Position numbers and translations under genes: made by a program. Of a stretch of DNA of 34,460 nucleotides, positions 28,985 through 34,460 are shown piece by piece; within the stretch, counting starts at the first letter, position 1, and every line of letters begins with the position of its first letter. The notes under the pieces are model-generated. The model was not told the DNA's origin, did no database searches, and worked only from the letters and a program-made list of their open reading frames with translations. The stretch lies in the IMG/VR virus record IMGVR_UViG_3300036402_000100, positions 1-34,460 of that record; one strand, written 5' to 3'. The stretch is from a virus.

Positions 28985-30949
28985 TCAGGCTCCTATCGGG
29001 GCGGTCATTTGGCCCTGCCCCTGGCGGGCGGTCTGGCCAATCTTCTTGAGTGTATCGAGGGCCTGTTGGACATCCGCGAATTTCGAGGCGTCGAGGGTGA
29101 TGTGCACCACGTAGGTGTCGCCGCCCCCCTTGGGCTTGCCCTTCTCGGTGCCGGCCGAGAAGGCCTCGGCGGCCGTTCCGCTCGCGTTCACGTTGCCCGT
29201 GATGTCGAAGGTGTCGCGCACGGCTCGGTGGAGGTTGAATTTCCGATCCTTGATCGCGTTCTCGGCGCCGAGCACGGTGTTGACGCCAATCTCGTACATC
29301 ACTGTCGAGGGCGAGTGGATGCCGAGGAGCGCCTTGGCTACGTCGGTGATGCCACCAACGATTCCGTTCCACCAGGACATGAAGTTATCCCAGGCGCCGC
29401 GGAGACCGTTCCACAGTCCCTGCACGATGTTGCGGCCGATCGAGCCAAGCCAGCTCATCGCGCCGTTGAACACGCCCATGATCATCCCGGGGATGGATCG
29501 GAACCACCCGATCAATCCGTTCCACGCGCCTCGGGCGAAGTTGACCACGTTAGACCACACGGAGTTGATGAACGAGCCCACTCGGCTCCACAGCGCGTTC
29601 CAGCCCCCGACGAATCCGGAGACCACGGCGAGAATCCACGAGATGAATCCCTGCCAGACAGCGCGAATCCATGAAATGAAACCATTCCAAATATTACGTA
29701 TCGTCGCACCGATCAAGTTCCACGTGGCGGCCCATATCGCATTGAACCCGACGACGACGGCGACGACCCAGTTGATGAATCCCTGCCAGAGTCCGCGAAT
29801 CCAGCCAATGAATCCGTTCCACACGCTCGCGATCCACGCGCCGAATCCGGCCCATACGCCATTCCACCACCCGACGAATCCGATGATCACGCCGACGACC
29901 CAGGTAATGAATCCCTGCCATACCACGGTAAGGAATTTCACGACGGCATCCCAGTTGGTCACGAGGAGCACGACCGCGGCGATGAGGGCCATGATGCCCA
30001 TGATGATCAGAACGATGGGGTTGGCGTCGAGGGCGATGTTGACCACCCAGATAGCGGCGGCGAGTATGCCGAGGATGATCACGAGCGGCCCGATAAGGGC
30101 CTGATTCTTGCCGATCCAATCGGCAATGCCCTTGAGGATCGGCAGAAAGACCGTCGTGAAAACGCCCATGAGGGTCTTGACGACGGGCAGGAGCGAGGTG
30201 CCGAGGGAGGCTTTCAAGTCCTCGGTCTGAGCCTGCATAATCTTGGTCTGATTGGCCGCGCCGCCCGAGGTCTTGGCGAAGTCGCCCATAGCCCGTGAAC
30301 CATCCTTCTGGATGATATTCATGGTCGCTTGGGCCTTCTCCTGAGCGGTCAGCTGGGAGGCTTGCTTCTTCCCCGACTCGGTGAGCGCCTCGTGCTCGAC
30401 GCGGGCGGCGTTGATGTTGGGGATGACTCGCTGCAAGGAGTCATACTCGCCGCGCATCGCGCCGCTGATCATATCGAGCACCTCGCCCGTGGGCAGGTTT
30501 TTGAATGAGCCGAGGTCGGTGGCCATCTGCACGATGCTCTTGGAGTTTCTCGTGGCGGCGGTCTGAGTGAATCCGATCTGCTGGAACATGTCGCCGAACC
30601 CCGTGGCGGCCTCGATGGCCGCCTGCTTGCTAAGGCCGAACTTGGTGGCGGCGTTCTCGGCCCACGAGGAGATTGAGCCGGCCGATCGCCCGAAGATCGC
30701 TTGGCTGGCGCTAACGGTCTCGTTGAGGTTCGAGGCGGCGCCGATCGAGTCGCCGATAAACTCGCCGGCCTTCTTGAACCCCTCGTAGGCTACGAACCCG
30801 CCGACGAACCCCTTGGCGAGACCCATGCCCGAGGCCTTGGCCTTGGGCGCGCCCTTATCGACATCCTTGGCCACGTCGGTGACGACCTCGGTGCCGTCGC
30901 CGTGGACATCCACATAGGCGTCAGCTAGCCTGAATCCCTTGCCCGCCAT
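28985..30949 (-). CDS. Tape measure protein
   Basis: A 654-residue protein that should set tail length and line the tail lumen. Residues ~35-250 are helical with the usual N-terminal pattern (GLAKGFVGGFVAYEGFKKAG; FGLSKQAAIEAATGFGDMFQ). Residues ~280-340 contain hydrophobic spans (PLVIILGILAAAIWVVNIAL). Residues ~340-510 repeat a Trp-rich unit (VWQGFITWVVG, VWNGFIGWIRG, LWQGFINWVVA, IWNGFISWIRA). GIHSPSTVMYEIG near residue 550 is a conserved element of many tape measures. At about 0.15 nm per residue the tail would be near 100 nm. The start follows GAGGAGG and overlaps the GT chaperone frame by 29 nt. Confidence 0.9.
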   Translation of the reverse strand: MAGKGFRLADAYVDVHGDGTEVVTDVAKDVDKGAPKAKASGMGLAKGFVGGFVAYEGFKKAGEFIGDSIGAASNLNETVSASQAIFGRSAGSISSWAENAATKFGLSKQAAIEAATGFGDMFQQIGFTQTAATRNSKSIVQMATDLGSFKNLPTGEVLDMISGAMRGEYDSLQRVIPNINAARVEHEALTESGKKQASQLTAQEKAQATMNIIQKDGSRAMGDFAKTSGGAANQTKIMQAQTEDLKASLGTSLLPVVKTLMGVFTTVFLPILKGIADWIGKNQALIGPLVIILGILAAAIWVVNIALDANPIVLIIMGIMALIAAVVLLVTNWDAVVKFLTVVWQGFITWVVGVIIGFVGWWNGVWAGFGAWIASVWNGFIGWIRGLWQGFINWVVAVVVGFNAIWAATWNLIGATIRNIWNGFISWIRAVWQGFISWILAVVSGFVGGWNALWSRVGSFINSVWSNVVNFARGAWNGLIGWFRSIPGMIMGVFNGAMSWLGSIGRNIVQGLWNGLRGAWDNFMSWWNGIVGGITDVAKALLGIHSPSTVMYEIGVNTVLGAENAIKDRKFNLHRAVRDTFDITGNVNASGTAAEAFSAGTEKGKPKGGGDTYVVHITLDASKFADVQQALDTLKKIGQTARQGQGQMTAPIGA

Positions 30950-31654
30950 CGGGGGCCTCCTCTGCTCTCGAAACTTCCACCAGGCCCTCGAAGGCCGGCG
31001 CCGTGGCTATTGAGCCCAAGTCGCCAGGGACGTGGGTTACTTCTTGGCCATCACGGCCCCGAGCCGGTGAGCTCGGATGGTGTTTCTTGCTGGGGAGGTT
31101 GCCGTCGTCGAGCTCCTCGCGCAAGGCAAGGATGAGCTCGCGCATCACGCCGCGATAGCTCGGCAAGCGGAGAACTAGGTCAATGAATTTTTGCGCTGGC
31201 ATATCCCGCACGTCATCGATGCGGTGGAAGGCGCTCATATCGCTCTCGATGTCAGGGAGGTATGCCAGCGCCATGGCCCATTGCCCTAGGGTTTTCTTGC
31301 CGCGGAGCCAGCGCCACGGCCTTTTGGGAGCGCGATCGCCTGCACTCTTGTCATCACGCCGTCGAACTCCTTGGTGTCGAGCCCGACGACGTTGGAGAGG
31401 GCCTCGGCACCCTCGGCGCCGATGGTCTCCTTGAGGAGGTACATGGCCGCGTCGGAGGCGTTCTCCTCGCCGAGCTTGACGAACATGAGGGCGATGTCGG
31501 CGCGCTGCACCTTGGGCATGTCGTAGTCAACGCCATCGATGGAGAAGATGACGACGCGCTCGGCGTCGGCGACTCGCTGGGCGGATGCCTTGGAGTCGAT
31601 GACGACGGGCAGGAATTTGTCTGCGGGGAGGTCGGGCTTGTCTTTCTTGGCCAT
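30921..31654 (-). CDS. Tail assembly chaperone GT, made by -1 frameshift
   Basis: Predicted fusion of 244 residues: residues 1-111 of the G protein, then, after a -1 slip on CCCAAAA (31328-31322), RPWRWLRGKKTLGQWAMALA and on to the stop at 30921. The downstream frame has an internal ATG giving MALAYLPDIES, but this is inside the continuous shifted frame, with no ribosome site of its own. The shifted part carries WRW and a helix (PAQKFIDLVLRLPSYRGVMR) like other GT proteins. G and GT together load the tape measure during tail assembly in long-tailed phages; position directly before the tape measure gene is universal. Confidence 0.85.
31286..31654 (-). CDS. Tail assembly chaperone G
   Basis: A 122-residue protein from the ATG at 31654 (MAKKDKP) with AAAGGGG before it; the longer upstream frame crosses a hairpin and the end of the major tail gene and is rejected. 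Alpha-helical, with a segment typical of actinophage G proteins (ADIALMFVKLGEENASDAAM; LSNVVGLDTKEFDGVMTRVQ). It ends normally at TAG 31286 when no frameshift occurs, after a basic tail (PKGRGAGSAARKP). It is needed in excess over GT to keep the tape measure soluble during tail-tube polymerisation. Confidence 0.85.
   Translation of the reverse strand: MAKKDKPDLPADKFLPVVIDSKASAQRVADAERVVIFSIDGVDYDMPKVQRADIALMFVKLGEENASDAAMYLLKETIGAEGAEALSNVVGLDTKEFDGVMTRVQAIALPKGRGAGSAARKP
31322..31328 (-). promoter_or_regulatory. Programmed -1 frameshift slippery site CCCAAAA
   Basis: Read on the minus strand as C CCA AAA in the G frame, an exact X XXY YYZ heptamer placed 12 codons before the G stop. A -1 slip enters the frame that runs to 30921 without a stop. 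A GC-rich stretch downstream could supply a pause, but I did not identify a specific hairpin. Confidence 0.85.
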
Positions 31655-31698
31655 GGTGGCCCCTTTCGGGTCTCGGGTGATGGGTAGGGCTTGAGGGG

Positions 31699-31743
31699 GA
31701 GCGGCCGGCGCCGACGACGGGGAAAAGGCAACGCCGGCCGCTC
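31699..31743 (-). terminator. Intercistronic hairpin after the major tail gene
   Basis: GAGCGGCCGGCG (31699-31710) and its exact complement (31732-31743) form a 12-bp stem with a 21-nt loop, starting 9 nt after the major tail stop. No T-run follows on the minus strand. It is most likely a partial terminator or 3'-end stabiliser that lets tail protein outnumber the chaperones. Confidence 0.6.
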
Positions 31744-31752
31744 GATCGGGGG

Positions 31753-32301
31753 TTAGGTGCCGTCCGTCAGCTTGAACGGCTTGACCGTGGTGCTCACGTA
31801 GAAGCACTCGAACTCCACGGGGATGAGCGTCTGACTGTCTCTCTTGTAGCTCGACTCCGAGGAGCCAGTCTGCAAGGCGCGGCGCAGGATCACGTCACGC
31901 GGCACGCCGTTCGGCCCGAGGCCGCGCAGGAGCACGGCGTTGTAGGGCGTCACGAAAGCGGCGGTGACGTTGCCGTTGACCGGCTCGAAACTGCCAGCCG
32001 CGACCGAGGCCGGGAGCTCATTGAGAGCGACCGCCCAGTTGGCCAGTGTGGCCTCCGCGAGGTTGGTCTTGATCTTGGCTGACCGCTTGGAGCGGGTCGC
32101 GCCGGCGTTGTCGAGAATCTGATCGACGGTCAGGAGAGAGAACTCCTGCTCGACGGTCAGCGCTACGCCGTCCTGGGTGCCTCCGCAATCGACCCACGCG
32201 ACGGCCGGGGCCGTGTTGGGGGTGGCGGGCTCGGCGGCGCCGAACGCGGCGACCCAGAGACTCGCGGGGCCCTGAATGAGGTTGGTGGTGGTGACGGGCA
32301 T
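31753..32301 (-). CDS. Major tail (tube) protein
   Basis: A 182-residue, beta-rich protein (PASLWVAAFGAAEPATPNTA; WVDCGGTQDGVALTVEQEFS) that should stack as hexamers into the tail tube. VALTVEQEFSLLTVDQ and the strand near VEFECFYVSTTVKPFKL are features seen in actinophage tube proteins. It lies between the tail terminator and the chaperones, as expected. The ATG shares a base with the previous stop (TAATG). A strong hairpin follows, as after the major capsid gene, in line with high expression. Confidence 0.85.
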   Translation of the reverse strand: MPVTTTNLIQGPASLWVAAFGAAEPATPNTAPAVAWVDCGGTQDGVALTVEQEFSLLTVDQILDNAGATRSKRSAKIKTNLAEATLANWAVALNELPASVAAGSFEPVNGNVTAAFVTPYNAVLLRGLGPNGVPRDVILRRALQTGSSESSYKRDSQTLIPVEFECFYVSTTVKPFKLTDGT

Positions 32302-32483
32302 TAGCTCGCCTGCCCTTCTGTCTTGTCGTCGCTCGGCTCGGGCGCGTCGTCGAAGTTCACACCGAGGCGGGCGAGCTCGTCGCGCTCCTCTTTGGTGACC
32401 TTGACGACCTTGCCGCCCGAGATGAACGGCGTGGGGATTGATCCAGCCATGATGTCCTCTCGTGTGGTGGTGGTGGTGGCCAT
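32301..32483 (-). CDS. Small hypothetical protein before the major tail gene
   Basis: Predicted 60 residues from the ATG at 32483 (MATTTTTRED), with GAGAGG 6 nt upstream. A second in-frame ATG at 32450 (MAGSIPTPF) also has GAGGA close by, giving 49 residues, so two products are possible. The C-terminal half has a KEERDELARLG helix and an acidic end. Translation is coupled to the tube protein by TAATG. Function unknown, possibly a tail-assembly accessory. Confidence 0.6.
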   Translation of the reverse strand: MATTTTTREDIMAGSIPTPFISGGKVVKVTKEERDELARLGVNFDDAPEPSDDKTEGQAS

Positions 32484-32500
32484 CGCGGCCCTCTCGGCGC

Positions 32501-32962
32501 TCACGGGACTACCCAGTCCACGCGAACGTTGAGTGTGATGCGAGCGTAAGCGCTCGGGTCGTTCTCGATTTGGCGGGGCTCGGTGTCTTTGTAGACCGCC
32601 TGCACGCGGGCACCCATGTACTCGACGCCGAGGTCGAGGGCCTTACCGAAGGTCTGAAAGTTGGCCTCCATGGCCCGCTCCACGCGCGCCTCAAGCTGCC
32701 ACGCGGCGTTCCAACGCACGTGCCCGCCGCTGGCCACGGGGGCCGCCCAGAAGTCGAAGGTGAGGAGCGGCCGATGCACGGGAAGATCGACGGCGGCGAT
32801 GCCGGCCATAATCGGCCGCACGGTAATGAATCCGTCGGAGGGGAGCGTCTTGGGGAGGCTCGTGGCGATGCCGGCGTTGCCGAGGTCGGGGGCGACGTAG
32901 TGACGGAGCCAGGCCACGCCCACCTGAGGGTCGTTGGGTACGAGGAGGCCGGTGAGCGTCAC
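32501..32962 (-). CDS. Tail terminator protein candidate
   Basis: A 153-residue protein from a GTG overlapping the upstream stop (GTGA). The order stopper, gp10-like, terminator, tube is standard in siphoviruses. Its beta-alpha pattern (FITVRPIMAGIAAVDLPVHR, LLTFDFWAAPVASGG, WQLEARVERAMEANF, ARITLNVRVDWVVP) matches tail terminators that cap the tube and join it to the head. The call is mainly by position and size. Confidence 0.7.
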   Translation of the reverse strand: MTLTGLLVPNDPQVGVAWLRHYVAPDLGNAGIATSLPKTLPSDGFITVRPIMAGIAAVDLPVHRPLLTFDFWAAPVASGGHVRWNAAWQLEARVERAMEANFQTFGKALDLGVEYMGARVQAVYKDTEPRQIENDPSAYARITLNVRVDWVVP

Positions 32963-33285
32963 TTGAGTACCCCGATCTGCCCGAGCGCGGGCACCACGAA
33001 CGGCTGGGCCGCCATGCGGGAGGTGCCACGCTCGACGAAGGGGCCGTAGTCCACATCCTCGCCCGTGCCAGCGTCCACGCCGACGCGGAGAGTCACGTCG
33101 CTCGGGTTGCTCGCGTCCACCTCGTAGGTCAGCGCCCGGTAGAGCGCGCCCGAGCGGAACGGCACGATGCCCTGAGCGGCCTTGAGCCAGAGCGGGCCGA
33201 GGCGCTTGTTGAATATCTGGCCGACGGCGTAGGCGATGTCCTCGGGGCCGTTCGAGGTGGGGACGATTCCCTTGCGCTTGGGCAT
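32959..33285 (-). CDS. HK97 gp10-like tail completion protein
   Basis: A 108-residue protein from the ATG at 33285 with GGAGG upstream; the longer frame starting at 33387 lacks a ribosome site. The C-terminal segment VDYGPFVERGTSRMAAQPFV is the signature of the HK97 gp10 family (YA/GPFVE.GTSRM..QPF), here intact. These proteins act at the head-tail joint or in tail completion. Its place between stopper and terminator agrees. Confidence 0.88.
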   Translation of the reverse strand: MPKRKGIVPTSNGPEDIAYAVGQIFNKRLGPLWLKAAQGIVPFRSGALYRALTYEVDASNPSDVTLRVGVDAGTGEDVDYGPFVERGTSRMAAQPFVVPALGQIGVLK

Positions 33286-33395
33286 AGGGGCCTCCACCTC
33301 TTGTCGAGTCGCAACGAGCGGGCCTCGGCGCCCTTGTCGGGCGGCCCTAGGGGGCACGATAGCAGATTGGGCGAGAACTTCCCGCACGCCAGGCG

Positions 33396-33767
33396 CTAGG
33401 GTGACGGAGTCTCCGAGAGGAGCCGTAGGTCGAGCCGGGTGTCGAGCACGCCAGCGATCGAGCGGCGGCCGGGCGTGGTCTCGTCCACAACGTAGGTAAG
33501 GCCGGTCCTGAGGTCACGGAGCCGGATACCCTGGGCGACCTCGGCCGCGCGCGCCGGCGAGATGGTGCCCGCGTACCACCGAATGGTGCGGAGCTCGTTG
33601 GTCTCGGGGACGTAGACCTTTTTCGTTTTCTCGATCAGTGACGCGGGAATGGCGTGCTCGGCGGCGTCGGCCGGGATGGCCTCGACGACATCGACGACAT
33701 CCCCCAGGCGGTCGGTGGTGGTGACCGTGAGGGGGTAGAGGCTCGCGTTGGCGAGAAAGGTGCTCAT
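33396..33767 (-). CDS. Head-tail stopper / head closure candidate
   Basis: A 123-residue, beta-rich protein (NASLYPLTVTTTDRLGDVVD; RTIRWYAGTISPARAAEVAQ; RLRDLRTGLTYVVDE) directly after the adaptor gene, with an ATGA overlap. Size, beta-barrel-like pattern and position fit SPP1 gp16-type stoppers that plug the portal after packaging. No motif is diagnostic, so the call rests on synteny. Confidence 0.65.
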   Translation of the reverse strand: MSTFLANASLYPLTVTTTDRLGDVVDVVEAIPADAAEHAIPASLIEKTKKVYVPETNELRTIRWYAGTISPARAAEVAQGIRLRDLRTGLTYVVDETTPGRRSIAGVLDTRLDLRLLSETPSP

Positions 33768-34270
33768 CCGCGGGTTTCCGTTACCCAGATTTCGGCGGGG
33801 TAGTCCGACACGCCCGCGCCCGGGGGCAGGAGCGGGTATCCGCCGCCGCCAGTCTGGCCGGCGATCGTGTCGCGACGGAGCCGAGAGGGCAGGAGCGTCC
33901 GCGTGCCGCGCCAGGAGAGGCGCTTGAGGGCCCGACGCACGAGCGGGGGCAGGATGAGCGAATCGCCGTCCAGTTGCACGCTCTGGCCGTCCTGGGAGAA
34001 CCCCTTGGCCTGCATCCGCGTGAAGAAGTCAGGGTGATCGCGCATGAAGGGCACGAGGTAGGCGGCGGCGGCATCCATCCAGTAGGTGTCGCGCTTGTCG
34101 AGGAGCGAGATGGTGTTACCGTTCGCGGGCACGGCGACGAACGCATACACTGCGCCGGTCACGAGCTCGATGACGAGAGAGGCGCGCCCGAGCTCGGTGT
34201 CCGTTACGCCGGTAAGGCCCGTGCGGAGCTCCGTATCGGCGATCTTTCCCCAATGGTCCGTAGCTGCCAT
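33764..34270 (-). CDS. Head-tail adaptor (connector) protein
   Basis: A 168-residue protein from the ATG at 34270, with GAGAGG upstream. Helices at the N terminus (TDTELGRASLVIELVTGAVY; RDTYWMDAAAAYLVPFMRDH) fit the helical bundle of SPP1 gp15/HK97 gp6-type adaptors that bind the portal ring. The C-terminal ~70 residues are basic and Gly/Pro-rich. It is the first gene after the capsid/decoration pair, as expected. No diagnostic motif; moderate confidence. Confidence 0.7.
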   Translation of the reverse strand: MAATDHWGKIADTELRTGLTGVTDTELGRASLVIELVTGAVYAFVAVPANGNTISLLDKRDTYWMDAAAAYLVPFMRDHPDFFTRMQAKGFSQDGQSVQLDGDSLILPPLVRRALKRLSWRGTRTLLPSRLRRDTIAGQTGGGGYPLLPPGAGVSDYPAEIWVTETRG

Positions 34271-34289
34271 GGTGGCATCCTCTCATAGG

Positions 34290-34327
34290 CGAGGGGCCGG
34301 GCACGGTGTCGCGCGCCCGGCCCCTCG
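34290..34327 (-). terminator. Intercistronic hairpin after the putative decoration gene
   Basis: CGAGGGGCCGGGC (34290-34302) and its exact complement (34315-34327) give a 13-bp stem with a 12-nt loop, beginning 13 nt after the stop of the decoration gene (copy at 34341). No T-run follows on the minus strand. It forms a set with the hairpins after the capsid and tail tube genes. Confidence 0.6.
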
Positions 34328-34333
34328 GTCTTG

Positions 34334-34460
34334 CCAACGATCAGTTGGGCTCGTGTGCGCCCTCGTCGCCCGTGTTGGGCTGGCTCTCGGTGGTCTCCTC
34401 GATGGTCTCACCGACGGGGAGACCGGCCGGGGCGCCGCCGGCGGGGAACACATCGACGGT
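34334..34460. repeat. Terminal direct repeat, right copy
   Basis: Exact copy of bases 1-127. It shows that position 34333 is followed by position 1 in the real molecule and should be counted once. Confidence 0.95.
34341..34460 (-). CDS. Partial duplicate of the putative decoration gene (assembly overlap)
   Basis: The last 39 codons and stop of the gene at 8-625, cut by the window end. It is the same gene seen through the circular overlap, not a second copy. Confidence 0.9.
   Translation of the reverse strand, partial: TVDVFPAGGAPAGLPVGETIEETTESQPNTGDEGAHEPN

Noticed and set aside
29400-29950. Possible CRISPR-like or other non-coding repeat array
   Set aside because: The repeats are inside the tape measure reading frame, imperfect, and encode the Trp-rich units; there are no unique spacers of constant length.
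33300-33395. A possible fourth late-block hairpin before the gp10-like gene (GGGCC ... CGCCC-TTGTC-GGGCG ... GGCCC)
   Set aside because: Only a 5-bp core stem with an asymmetric internal loop, much weaker than the three reported hairpins, and it lies inside an ordinary intergenic gap.

Overview
The window is an essentially complete genome of a long-tailed (siphovirus-type) double-stranded DNA phage of a GC-rich host. The first 127 bases recur exactly as the last 127 (34334-34460), so the sequence closes into a circle of 34,333 bp opened at an arbitrary point inside a gene. A repeat of exactly this size looks like assembler k-mer overlap on a circular or circularly permuted molecule, not a biological terminal repeat. 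High GC, GTG/TTG starts, strong GGAG-type ribosome sites and an actinobacterial-style LAxTG motif suggest an actinobacterial host; this is inference. I see no integrase, excisionase, CI-like repressor or partition gene, so the phage is probably lytic.

Layout. A leftward (minus-strand) late block starts near 9660, runs through the arbitrary window junction and ends at 23237. In transcription order it encodes: a small hypothetical protein, a putative small terminase, a 33-residue basic peptide, the large terminase, an SPP1-type portal, a MuF protein fused to an ADP-ribosyltransferase-like domain, an M15 peptidase, scaffold, major capsid protein and a putative decoration protein. Across the junction follow head-tail adaptor, stopper, HK97 gp10-like protein, tail terminator, a small protein, major tail protein, the G/GT tail chaperones (CCCAAAA -1 frameshift), tape measure, three minor tail proteins and a membrane-protein (lysis-like) cluster. 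A rightward (plus-strand) early block runs from about 9948 to 23149: PrimPol-helicase, many small unknown proteins, a C5 DNA methyltransferase, a PD-(D/E)XK nuclease, a putative ssDNA-binding protein and an endonuclease VII-like HNH nuclease. A single leftward regulator-like gene (13709-13972) interrupts it. Strong inverted-repeat terminators close each convergent junction.

Control. Three rightward promoters (near 14018, 18219 and 20454) share GTTGACRCRCCAMC over the -35 box and a fourth copy lies at 9676, which suggests one regulator for early and late transcription. The 355-bp gap at 9661-10015 carries eight GGGGGCA/TGCCCCC repeats around an AT-rich patch and is the best origin or control-region candidate.

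Most exciting signal. Directly downstream of the third promoter lies a structured leader. It has a 9-bp stem-loop (20505-20553) followed by a 57-nt tRNA-like element (20559-20615). That element has a perfect 7-bp acceptor stem, canonical D and T arms and all the usual core bases, but no anticodon arm. Its acceptor has G1-C72, G2-C71, G3.U70 and A73, the identity set of alanyl-tRNA synthetase, an enzyme that does not read the anticodon. A phage RNA that can be charged with alanine but cannot decode would be a new kind of element.
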